From Glycine soja (Eukaryota > Streptophyta > Magnoliopsida > Fabales > Fabaceae), in the NCBI RefSeq assembly GCF_004193775.1, contig NC_041006.1:26410163-26474162 (forward strand): a stretch of DNA of 64,000 bases, read 5' to 3'. Positions within the stretch are counted from its first letter, which is position 1, and the number at the start of each line of letters is the position of its first letter. This document shows positions 11,563-21,741 of this stretch, one piece after another. A program made the translations under genes and the position numbers. The notes beneath the pieces were generated by a model. It was not told the origin of the DNA, did not search any database, and saw only the letters and a list, made by a program, of their open reading frames with translations.

Positions 11563-11834
11563 TTTAAGGTGTTGAACCATTAAACGGTCTTTTGATTTTG
11601 AAAGGAGAGAAACGTTAAGGCGTTGGACCATTAACGATCTCTTGTTTTTGAAAGGAGAGAAACGTTAAGGCATTGGACCATTAACGATCTCTTGGGGTGG
11701 TCGACAAAAGCGGGGCTTTTGCTCCTACGTATCCTCCATGAGGAACTCAGACCTACGTAGTTCTTTCTTATCAAGCGATTCTTTTTTACTTAAGTGGTGA
11801 TCATTTTAAGGCGTTGGACCTTAAAAATGATCCA
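11563..11834 (-). other. Cluster of four loop-conserved hairpins in the LTR
   Basis: Four inverted repeats share the loop region GGTCCAACGCC (sense strand) while their outer stems differ: TTTAA with TTAAA near 11565-11588, CGTTAA with TTAACG near 11612-11635, the same near 11670-11695 with one loop change, and GATCAT with ATGATC near 11799-11832. They lie in the part of the LTR that should be present in the transcript. Two CTACGTA-bounded stem-loops lie beside them (near 11435-11488 and 11730-11763). Confidence 0.7.
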
Positions 11835-12517
11835 TTTTACTTAGTGAGAAATTGAAATGACAAACTTCAAAAGCCTATTTTTGTGGACGAGCTTGACTAG
11901 GCGAGTTGATTTTAGCCTTAGTTTCACCTTAGTTATTAATCAATTCGATTAAGAATGAGAAATCCCAAAGAGAAAACGTCCGATTGATTTTCCGCTTTAT
12001 TTTACTAAAAGATGTTTTTTTTGATTATTATATTATTTTTACCTCTTTTTTGATTTCCAACGTGGTTACGGCATGACCGAACGGTCGGAATTTATTTTAA
12101 CCGAAGTTAGTGGATAATACAATTCAAACGTTCGGTGGAAATTTATTTTATTTTTAAGTTAAGCGAGAAACGACTTAAGTAAAATGGCTTAAGCACGTCA
12201 AGAGGGGGTATAAAAAGTAAACAAAACGAGAATAAAAATGCACGAAACACAATGTGGACCACTACGGGTACATAGAATGAATCGAAAAGCTTGGTTCGAG
12301 GTACTTACCCGTTGAAGATCGAAGAACGATGAAGAACGAATGAAGAACGTCGAAGAACGGTTCAAACCTTTGCGAGATCCCTCACGGAAAACGTTACGGA
12401 AACGTTTCGGAAGCGCCTCGGCTTAGATTTTCTTCACGGAAACAATTTTTCCAAGCAAATTCGAAAGAGAGAGAAGTGCCTAAGGGGCTGGATCCCTTCC
12501 TTCTTGCATTCCTCCCC

Positions 12518-12589
12518 TATTTATAGCAAAATAGGGGAGGTGGTTGCCGCCCAGCTCGCCCAGGCGAGCTCAGCTCGCCCAGGCGAGCA
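12518..12589 (-). promoter_or_regulatory. LTR promoter: double GCTCGCCTGGGCGAGC palindrome and TATA box
   Basis: On the minus strand, two 16-18 bp palindromes (12572-12589 and 12553-12570) are followed about 30 bp later by CTATAAATAGGGG (12526 and below). A start of transcription roughly 30 bp beyond the TATA box, near 12490, is inferred. The same module occurs in the LTR of element 2 and in front of ORF3. Confidence 0.7.
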
Positions 12590-13042
12590 GGGTTGCTTCC
12601 TCCAGAAGCAACCGCCTTCTGGAGGAATCTTCTGGAGGGCCCAAATGGGCCTGGGTGCTATTTGCACCCCCATTTTTACTAAGTACACCCCCCTCTGCTG
12701 TTTTTTGGTGATTCTTTTTTCGTAAAGTTACGGAAACTTACGAATTTCGTAACGATACTTGTTTTCTTTCCGTAATGTTACGGAACCTTGCGGATTACAT
12801 AATCATCCCCTCTTTGACTTACGGAATGTTACGGAACCTCACTTAATTATGCAACGATGCTTCCATTTGATTTCCGATGTGTCACGGAAACTTACGGATT
12901 GTGCATCAACATTTTTTTGGTTTTTCGGCATGTCCTGGAATTTCATAAATTGCCTAATGATGGGTGCCAAGCACCTCACAAGGACCAAAGAATGGTCGCA
13001 TGTCATCCAGCAAAGGTCCCCGGACGAAATTAGGGTATGACA

Positions 13043-14915
13043 GCAGGACTGAATGGTCCACTGGGTTTTTCCACCTTAAAGGCAAACATTCTTTTTGTAA
13101 AGAAAAATAAATCATTCGCGAGAGCACCATATGTTAGAGAAACAATATACTTGTGCCAAGGGTAATCTTCCTTGTAATCGAGAATGAAGGTCAGGATGTC
13201 AACTTTTAGCTTTTAAATGAACACGCAGGGGAAACATCGAGTTAAGCTGAAAATAAATCACTCATAGTGTATAAAACTCACAAGGCAAGTGTTTTATCCT
13301 ATTCCCAAACCATAACTGCACCATGACTCTATTTTGCACACGACTTCCTATCGAATCAAAGATCGAACGTATGATCACGGGCCAATAGGATTTTCTCGAG
13401 GGTAGTGTTTTTGGAGAGGAAGCTGGGTGTTTCGGTCTTTTCCTCTTTGTTCAGGTGGGGTTGGATATCGCCAGTCGAGAACGATCTTGAATGGCAATCT
13501 GAAAGGAAGAGACACCAAAAATGGGTTTTCCTTTGCCGACAGTCACTTACCCTGCCGAAAATTTATCTGGTCTGAAGATCTTCCGTTCTCTCTCTTCCAT
13601 TGATTGAGAATTGTTTCTTTTCCATTTTTTACTTCCTTTCGACCTTTGGTCGGGAATCCTTCTCTTTCTTCCTTTTTTATGGTTCTCTTCTTTATTTTCA
13701 TCTTTTTCTTTTTCCTTCTTCCCATTTCTTCCTTTTCTTTCTTTTCACTTCTCCTTCTCCACCCCTTTCTTTGGGAAATCGGGTTTTAGCATTCTATTCG
13801 CTCTCCCTTGAGGAGATTCCGCTGTCCTTTGCTTCGGGGGAAACGATGAGGATTCCTTTTTTATAAGCCAAGGTTCAAAAAAGGTCTAAGGTTGTGTCTC
13901 AATGGGGTCTTTTATCGTGGGAACCCAATCTTGATATCTGGGGCGAATCAAATTTGGGTATCAAGGTGTCGATTTCGGGCTGAACTTCCATATTGTTCCA
14001 TAAGGCACGCGTGACAATGATGATTTGAAAACAACGTGCAAAATTAGTCATGGCTACAGCCAGGTGGGCACTCAAGCATCCTGTTTATGGCATTGTGATA
14101 CTACGGTTGGGAATTTACTCAAACAGACCCAACATTTCCCAATTATGTTCGTTTATCAGTTCAATGAATTCATCCATTCTTATCTCGGTTATTCCGGAAA
14201 ATAAACTCTTAGCATCAGTCCCTTGTTTCCAGAAGATACGTTTGCTCTTTACGAATGACTTATACTTCTTAACTATAACATGTCGACCTTCGCAGTCTTT
14301 CTTTCTTTTTCCTTTTTGTTTCACTTTTATATATTCACAAAATTATACACCTGTGGTCCTTTATGAAGAAAACCTTTCTTTGTACATCTATATTCTTATA
14401 CATGACAAACTTTTTCTGTACACGCATTGGAACTCTTTCTCTTTACGTCACACGGTCTATATACAAACCCTATTTACGTTCAAAGATTTTTTTATTTTTC
14501 CCAACACACACTTATGGTTCACACAAAAGTTTCTTCATATACACTCGTTGCTCACACACACAAGAATTCCTTTCCACGCATCATTTACACACAAAAAAAA
14601 TCCTTTTATACACACTTTCCTTTTTCTTTGCATACACAGACATTTTATTCACAACGTTTCTTTCTTTTTATTAGGATTTTTGGTTCATTTTATTTTTAGG
14701 ACGACGTTCCTAAATGAAAAACTCTACACGGTTCCGGAATTTCAACAAACACTGTTGACAACAATGAAACAAGTACCGACGTAACAACTCAAACGATATG
14801 TATGTACAAAACAAAAGTCAATCAACATGAAACAAACGTTAGTCCCTTAGTCAAACAAAAATATATAACAGGAAAAATGGAAACAAAAAGAAATATGGAT
14901 CCAGGGATCTCCCAA
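13043..14915. other. 3' untranslated region of element 2
   Basis: No gene is supported. Bases 13600-13790 are purine-rich on the element's sense strand, and 14290-14700 is T-rich with many ACACA words. A plus-strand frame of 244 codons at 14050-14784 is antisense to the element, rich in Phe, Ser and His, and has no domain, so I treat it as chance in biased sequence. The region is the equivalent of the variable 3' part of Ogre elements. Confidence 0.65.
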
Positions 14916-16163
14916 TCATGTGGCCCCGCTCCCTCCTAAGAAATCAAGTAAATCGGTCATCTCCTCGTCCTCGCGGGCTTCATCTGCCTCGTCGGGAGCC
15001 TCTGCTGGCGCCTCTCCTGCCCGGGCCTCAGGCCAATCTCCAGGCCATGCGACCTCTGCCCTGAACTGGTCCGGAGTAGGGCACGGAAAAGAAGTAAAAC
15101 CCTGGCTCTGCAGGCTGAGGCTCATTTGGTAAAGACAATCATGGGTTTGTACATGAGCCCGGTGGTTGGCCGCCTACTGGCGAACCAAATGCCGCAAATA
15201 CTGCTCCGTATCAAACGATCAGGCTGGACCAGCCTGATGAGGTGGCGGCGCGTCTGCGACCTGCGGAGCATCCCCCTGGGCCTGTCTCTGTGTGCAATAC
15301 TTCTCAATAAAAGCTCGGGTGATGGGCGGCTGAATGACCTTGCTAGGTGCGACGGGGACTCCGAACGACTGGCAGAGTCCTGTGATCAAGGCGGGAAATC
15401 CCATGGCCCTGTTGGACTTATCCGGGTCCAGAGGGTGCCTGGTAGGCGCCATACCTGCAAATAGATAGATGGCATCAGCGATTAACTGAGCCACGTGAAT
15501 GCTCATCCATGTCAGGATGGTGTACACCAGCTGACACTTTGGCAGGGGGAGGTCAGAATTATGATCGCTGGGCTGGATTTTGTTGAGCAGCAAAGTCATC
15601 CAGATCTGAGTCAGGGTGGTCATGTTGGTGTGCATGATCCGCACCCGTCTCCCGGCAGCAGTCCGGGCAAAATCCTGCCCCGGTATACATAGCAAATGGG
15701 TGATGGCCTCCTCATCGAACCCATCGGACCAGTTCCTCCTCTGGCCATACTCGCACTCCTGACCCTCTTCCAGCACTAAAGGGTATCCCAGGAACTGGCT
15801 GATAGCATCTGCATCAAACGGGATCCACTGACCCCTCACCCAGGACCTCATATCTCGCACGCCCTCCTCTGTAGGCCAAGCATTGGCATAAAATTCGAGG
15901 ACTATGTCTGGATCGAACTTGGCCATGGGGGTAACCAGTGATGCCCACTGCCGGCAAACTATCTCCTCCTGGAAATCGGTATACTCGTCGTTCCTGAGCT
16001 GGACGCGTCGCTCCCAGAGAAATGACCATCCCTTGATGGCCTCGAAGCGCTGCTGGTGTTCAGCGCTCCTAAAGCGGTGACTGTCATACTCGGGAGCGGA
16101 ACTGGTTCCTTCGGCCGCTTTATCCTTCCTGGATCTCTTTGAGGCAAGTTTCCTCAGGGCCAT
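14916..16163 (-). pseudogene. ORF3, putative plant transposon protein (PF20167-like), two in-frame stops
   Basis: From the Met at 16163 one minus-strand frame runs for about 415 codons. It starts with a basic MALRKLASKRSRKDK segment, then DSHRFRSAEHQQRFE, WASLVTPMAKFDPDIVLEFY, RSWVRGQWIPFDADAISQFL and GYPLVLEEGQECEYG. A proline-rich linker follows, then an acidic tail ending EDEEMTDLLDFLGGSGAT. A TGA at 15219-15221 and a TAG at 15174-15176 interrupt it, but the frame is kept to the natural end. This protein type is common in legume Tat and Athila elements; its function is unknown. It reads in the same direction as pol, about 0.9 kb downstream, and has its own TATA box, so a separate transcript is plausible. 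Confidence 0.8.
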
Positions 16164-16317
16164 CTCTTGTTGGAGTGAATAGAAACACCAAAAACGAAAG
16201 CAAAAACGCGATCAAAAGTGGCTCAGGGGAGCCAGAAACGCAAGCCTTCGTGTTCTTTATCTTTTGAATGAGGGGGGGGGGAAGTTTTTTTGGATACAAA
16301 AACGTTCCCCTCCCTCG

Positions 16318-16378
16318 TTTTTATAATTTGGGTGCAGGGGTTGCTCGCCCAGGCGAGGTCAGCTCGCCCAGGCGAGCT
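16318..16378 (-). promoter_or_regulatory. Internal promoter-like module upstream of ORF3
   Basis: On the minus strand two palindromes of the GCTCGCCTGGGCGAGC type (16378-16361 and 16358-16343) are followed about 17 bp later by TTATAAAAA (16326-16318). ORF3 starts about 155 bp further at 16163. The arrangement is the same as in the LTR promoters at 12589-12518 and 28207-28135, which suggests a copied or convergent promoter module. Confidence 0.6.
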
Positions 16379-17077
16379 AACCTGCCATCAATTTTTTTTT
16401 TTGAGGGGAACATTAACCATGCCTCCTACTTCCTTATGGGTTAGCGTTTGCCCACTTGAACCTACTTAAATTAGAATTAGGTGTCGATTACTTATTTAAA
16501 ACAAACAATAGTAAAAGAAACTGCGAACGCAAAGGATACTGGGCTGCCTTGCAGCGACGTTCTCTGCTTGTTTAGCGTCGGGAAAGGGCAACGATCGGTC
16601 GGTCGCGATCCTATCCTCCATTCGTCTTCATCCCTAAGTACCTGCAAGTAGGAGAAAAATAATATGCGGCCAATCGTGACCGGTCATCGTCTTACCTTGG
16701 TTGATTTCTGCCATTGACTCATCTTGACTTCTGACCGTGGCCTGAGACGACTCTGCTCCTTACTATCACAAGATATGCATGTGCATGTGCATGTATGAAT
16801 GTTCCTAATGCGATGATTTTATTTTAGTGAAGGCTGGTTAGATTCAATTTTAAATAAGCGTTTGGGGCACCCCATACACCGAGCGAAGAGGGCTCAAGTT
16901 ATAACAAATCTAAAACACAAGGTTTGAAACCAAAGGGAGGACTGAAACCTCGCCCATCTTTTCTTTTCAAAGAAACGACACAAATACAGTGAATGGGAAT
17001 CCCTAGAGGAAACCAAGAAGAACGAGAAAAACTCAGAAATAAAAAACATGCAACGGTCCTCTCGATTGCCCCAGACT
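16379..17077. other. Spacer between pol stop and ORF3 promoter
   Basis: About 700 bp without coding evidence. It includes a short ATGCATGTGCATGTGCATGT run near 16770 and otherwise plain sequence. It should be part of the long pol transcript. Confidence 0.6.
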
Positions 17078-20000
17078 TCAAGCGTAATATCGTTTAACTA
17101 CATCGGAGTTCACGGGCGAGGGCAACTCCTCGCCATCCATGTTGGTGAGTATCAGAGCACCCCCAAAAAAAGCTCTTTTCACCACGAAAGGTCCTTCATA
17201 ATTCGGGGCCCACTTGCCTCGACTATCCTTAACAGCGTGGGACATCTTTTTCAGCACGAGGTCCCCCTCGTTGAACTTGCGCGGACGTACCTTCTTGTCG
17301 AATGCGTTCTTTACTCTTCGTTGATACAGACGCCCATGGCTCATGGCTGTCAAACGCTTACCTTCAATGAGGTTGAGTTGGTCGTAGCGTGCTTGAGCCC
17401 ATTCCGACTCTTCTAGGCCGGATTCTGCTATTATCCTCTGAGAAGGAACTTCTACCTCAAATGGAAGTACTTCCTCCATCCCATAAACCAAGGAATACGG
17501 CGTTGCCCCAGTAGAAGTTCGCACCGAGGTTCTGTATCCGTGCAGGGCGAAAGGCAACATCTCATGCCAATCTTTGTATGACACTGTCATCTTTTGAACA
17601 ATCTTCTTAATATTCTTATTCGCAGCCTCTACAGCCCCATTCATCTTTGGCTGATAAGGGGTAGAGTTATGATGCTGGATCTTGAAGTCCTCGCACATTT
17701 CCTGCATCATCTTATTGTTCAGATTGGTACCATTGTCAGTAATGATCTTCCTGGGGAGTCCGTATCGACAAATCAGCTCCTTCTTTATGAATCTAACTAC
17801 CACATTCCTTGTGACATTAGTATAAGAAGTTGCTTCAACCCATTTGGTGAAGTAATCTATCGCCACAAGAATGAAGTGGTGACCATTCGACGCTTTGGGT
17901 TCGATGGCCCCAATGACATTTATTCCCCACATGGAAAAAGGCCAAGGGGCGGACATAACTTTCAGAGGATGTGGCGGAACATTGACATTGTCCGCGTATT
18001 CCTGACATTTATGACATTTCCTTACATGAGCGCAGCAATCGCTTTCCATGGTGAGCCAATAATAACCGGCCCTAAGGATTTTTCTGGCCATAGCATGCCC
18101 ATTGGCATGTGTCCCAAAGGAACCCTCGTGGATCTCCTCAATCATGAAGTTCGCCTCTTTGGCATCTATGCATCGTAGGAGGGTCATGTCGTGGTTTCGT
18201 TTGTACAGGATGGTACCGCTTACAAAGAAACCAGTAGCCAATCTCCTCAACGTCCTTTTGTCATTGTTAGAAATTCCTGGTGGGTATTCTTTGTTCTCGA
18301 CATACTGTTTGATGTCGAAATACCACGGTTTCCCATCCCGCTCTTCCTCTATTGCATAACAATATGCCAGCCTGCCTTGAGATTTGAATTCGATGTATGG
18401 CAGATCCCCGTGTGGGGCAAGTTGAAACATGGATGCCAAGGTGGCTAACGCATCAGCCATTTGATTCTCTTCCCGAGGTATGTGGTGGAAGGAAATGTCG
18501 TCAAAGTACTTGGCTAACCTCAAGATGTGAGTTTGATAGGGTATCAACTTCGGATCCCTAGTTTCCCATTCTCCTTTCAACTGGCGTATCACCAAAGCTG
18601 AGTCACCATACACCTTGAGTAGTTTTACATCAAAATCAATGGCCGCCTGAACCCCGAGGGCGCATGCTTCGTACTCGGCCATATTGTTGGTACAATCAAA
18701 ACCTAGCCTAGCCATGAAAGGAATACACTGATCATCCGGGGATACAAGGACTACCCCTACTCCGTGGCCCAAAGCATTAGATGCCCCATCGAAGCAAACA
18801 ATCCATTTGTTTATGTCCTCGTGCGTCCGCTTTTCTTCAAACAGGGCCATGATATCTTCATCTGGGAACTCGGGGTGCATCGGCCGATAATCCTGGAGGG
18901 GTTGCTGGGCCAAATAATCCGCTAAGGCACTTCCCTTTACCTCCTTTTGGGTGACATAAACGATATCGAATTCAGATAATAGTACCTGCCACCTAGCGAT
19001 TCGTCCCGTGAGGGCCGGTTTTTCAAAGATGTATTTCACGGGATCCATTTTGGAAATAAGCCACGTGGTATGACTGAGCATGTACTGCCTAAGCCGATGT
19101 GATGCCCATACCAGAGCACAACACGTTCTTTCCAGCATTGAGTAATTCATCTCACATGCGGTAAACTTCTTGCTCAGATAGTAGATGGCTTGCTCCTTTT
19201 TCCCAGAATCATCATGCTGACCCAACACACACCCCATAGACTCGTCCAACACGGTCATGTACAGGAAAAGAGGTCTTCCTATTATAGGTGGCATGAGCAC
19301 CGGGGGATTTGCGAGACTCTGTTTGATCTTCTCGAAGGCCTCTCGGCAGTCACTGTTCCACAGGACCGCCTGGTTCTTACGTAATAGCTTAAAAATGGGC
19401 TCACAGGTAGGGGTGAGTTGCGAGATAAATCTCGCGATATAATTCAACCTGCCCAAAAACCCCCGAACCTGCTTCTCCGTGCATGGTTCCGGCATTTCAA
19501 GGATGGCCTTCACTTTCTTGGGATCTATCTCTATCCCTTTCTGACTTACGATAAATCCTAACAACTTCCCCGACTTTACCCCAAAGGTGCATTTGGTTGG
19601 GTTTAGTTTTAATTGGTATTTCCGCAACCTTCCAAACAACTTACGCAGATTGACAAGGTGTTCGTCCTCAGTCCAAGACTTGGCAATCATGTCATCTACA
19701 TAGACCTCTATTTCCTTATGCATCATATCATGGAACAACGCCACCATGGCACGCTGATAGGTTGCCCCAGCATTTTTCAGCCCGAAGGCCATCACTTTAT
19801 AGCAGAATGTCCCCCATAGGGTGACGAAAGTGGTTTTCTCTACATCCTCGGGTGCCATCTTTATTTGATTATACCCCGAGAAACCATCCATAAATGAGAA
19901 AAGGGCGAATTTGGCTGTATTATCTACCAATATATCAATGTGTGGCAGGGGAAAATTGTCTTTAGGACTGGCTCGGTTCAAGTCCCGGTAGTCTACACAC

Positions 20001-20528
20001 ATTCGAACCTTGCCGTCCTTTTTCGGGACTGGGACAATGTTGGCCACCCACTCCGAGTACCGCGCCACAGCTAAGAAACCTGCATCAAACTGCTTCCTTA
20101 CTTCTTCTTTAATTTTTAAAGACATCTCGGGTCTCATTCTTCGTAACTTTTGCTTAACCGGGGAAGACCCAGGATTCAAAGGCAACTTATGCTGCACAAT
20201 GTCGGAATCCAGACCGGGCATGTCTTGATATGACCATGCAAACACATCTTGATACTCTTCAAGAAGGGTTATCAAGCCTTGACGGATAGGCGCGATCATA
20301 TCGGTTCCTACCTTTACTTCTTTCTTTTCCTCCGTGGTCCCCATGTTTACCAATTCGGTTTCTTCTTGGTAAGGCTTCATTTCACGTTCTTCCTGAGCGA
20401 CCAACCTCTCCAACTCTGGTGACAGGACGTCCTCTTCCTCTTCCTCGTTTATCGTTTGGCTTATATCTCTATCAAAATCGATTGTCAAACCCTCGTTGTT
20501 AGGATCCTCAAAGAATCGACCCTCATAT
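17078..20528 (-). CDS. pol: Pol exon: RT, RNase H, second RNase H and integrase
   Basis: This open frame of about 1150 codons makes the replication enzymes. In order it has an acidic linker, the RT with SEWVANIVPVPKKDGKVRMC and YVDD (19691-19702), a Ty3-type RNase H with LSKKF and GSALADYLA, and a second RNase H of the archaeal type starting near 18800 with CFDGASNALGHG and NNMAEYEACALG. The integrase follows, with an H2C2 zinc region (CHKCQEY), TDNGTN (17723-17740) and a GAVEAAN glutamate near 17628. At 17918-17920 the first catalytic Asp is replaced by Asn (GINVIG where the family has D). The frame is otherwise free of stops to its end at 17078. The first exon base is taken after the AG at 20529-20530 because the codons upstream of it are intron-like and T-rich. 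Confidence 0.92.
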
Positions 20529-20680
20529 CTATACCAAACAAGACCAAAGAAACAAAAACATGCAAAATGATATGAGAAAAGGTGGAACTGCAAGAACAGA
20601 TGAAACAAGATCTCTTTGTTTATTTAATGAGGTAGATTTCAGAAAACAAAAGAGAAAGGAAATCTATAGGCTCTAATTAC
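20529..20680 (-). other. Intron between protease and RT (152 bp)
   Basis: On the minus strand a GTAATT donor lies at 20680 inside the last codons of the protease frame, and a pyrimidine-rich stretch ending TATAG lies at 20529. Removing 152 bp would keep the protease and RT frames in phase and skip the protease stop at 20677. A short spliced intron at this exact place is a documented hallmark of Ogre elements. Splicing itself is inferred. Without splicing, only the Gag-Pro product would be made, which suggests control of the Gag to Pol ratio. Confidence 0.75.
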
Positions 20681-21741
20681 ATTAAATCAGCGGTATAGAC
20701 TTCTGACAAGCTTATCACGCGCCAGTTCCCCACTTGGGAATCGGGGTGGCATGGTTGCACAAAACTTGGTGGGTCTTGAGGGAACTCCTCTTCTATTGCA
20801 GCCACCTCCTCCTCGGACACCATTCCAGCACTGGTGAAACACTGGCTAATACGGCCGGGCCATACCCTATCCACCCGAAATCTTGACGACACGTTCCTCC
20901 TCCCCGGCATCCCGGGTTCATACCCTAATCCATACTTGTATGGATTTCCCTTGATATCGACCATGTCGGCATTCCCGAGGCAGTCCTTGCCTAGACCCAT
21001 TCCGGGCTCAAATCCGTTCCTGAGCATAACACGCGCCACCATTATGGCCGCTTTGGAGAGAGAAGGTAGCGACGGACTTGGTTCCACAGAGGCGCAGCTC
21101 ACCACCTCAAAGGATTGGAAAGCCGTTTCAAATGATTCTTCCGCCACTTCTACGTACGGTGCGGAGGAGGGGCAACTTACTAACATATCCTCTTCACCCG
21201 ACACTATCACTAAAAGTCCACCCACTGCGAACTTCAATTTCTGGTGAAGCGTTGAAGGGACCACTCCCAGGGCATGAATCCAAGGTCTTCCCAAGAGGCA
21301 GCTATAGGCGGGATTCATATCCATTACTTGAAACACCACATTGCAAGTGTGGGGGCCTATCTGAATGGGAATGTCGATTTCCCCCATCACTTCCCGCCGA
21401 GTACCATCAAAGGCTCGCACCACCATCGAGCTCGGTTTTAAACGTGACGCACTAAAAGGAAGCTTTTCCAAAGTGATCTTTGGCATTACATTTAAACTCG
21501 ACCCATTGTCGATAAGTACCTTTGCGACAACATGGTCCATACATCTCACCGACACATGTAGAGCCTTGTTGTGTCCTCTCCCCTCAACGGGAATCTCTTC
21601 TTCCGTAAACGCGATATAATTGTTGGTGGTTATATGATTAACGATGCCTTCGAAACCCTCCACTGAGATATCATGTGCTACATGGGCATCGTTAAGGACC
21701 TTCATCAACAGCGCACGATGAGGCTCGGAGTTTATGAGTAG
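20681..21741 (-). CDS. pro: Aspartic protease with C-terminal G-patch (3' part of gag-pro)
   Basis: The protease would cut the Gag-Pol precursor. The frame contains VKVLNDAHVAHD-like text, then VAKVLIDNGSSLNVMP at about 21490-21525. DNGS stands where many retroviral proteases have DTG or DSG, but the Asn form is usual in this plant group as far as I recall. GRPWIHALGVVPSTLHQKLK follows. Near 20930-21040 the segment RNGFEPGMGLGKDCLG and YGLGYEP is a G-patch, also reported for Ogre-type proteases. It shares one frame with gag, separated from it only by the TAA at 21742-21744. The unspliced frame ends at 20677, inside the proposed intron. Confidence 0.82.

Larger units (their letters stand above)
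1..13042 (-). mobile_element. Tat/Ogre-like LTR retrotransposon without pol, copy A (3' end outside window)
   Basis: Reading down the minus strand from 13042, the element has a 5' LTR starting TGTCATACCC, a primer site, a leader, ORF1, a broken gag, about 2 kb of non-coding DNA, a long minisatellite and a remnant of the ORF3 type protein. No protease, reverse transcriptase or integrase text lies between gag and the minisatellite. Copy B at 55234-64000 has the same order and the same missing pol, so the loss is a shared feature of this subfamily and not local damage. The 3' LTR would lie left of base 1. Tat/Ogre membership is inferred from ORF1 upstream of gag, the tRNA-Arg type primer site and similarity to the pol-bearing element at 13043-28659. 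Confidence 0.82.
11100..13042 (-). repeat. 5' LTR of copy A (1943 bp)
   Basis: On the minus strand the LTR starts TGTCATACCC at 13042 and ends TTGCGACA at 11100, giving the usual TG and CA ends. The primer site follows after two bases. It contains repeated GTTACGGAA and TTCCGTAAC words (12720-12900), a double GCTCGCC palindrome, a TATA box, and in the transcribed half several hairpins with the loop TCCAACG. Its U3 is much closer to the LTR of copy B than to that of element 2, so it is not the 3' LTR of element 2. Confidence 0.9.

Noticed and set aside
11100..13042. 3' LTR of element 2
   Set aside because: It is followed by its own primer site and ORF1, and its U3 matches copy B and not the 5' LTR of element 2.
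13600..13866. Overlapping Phe-rich frames
   Set aside because: They come from a pyrimidine-rich tract read in three frames.
14050..14784. Plus-strand frame of 244 codons
   Set aside because: Antisense to the element, biased towards Phe, Ser and His in T-rich DNA, with no domain. Treated as chance.
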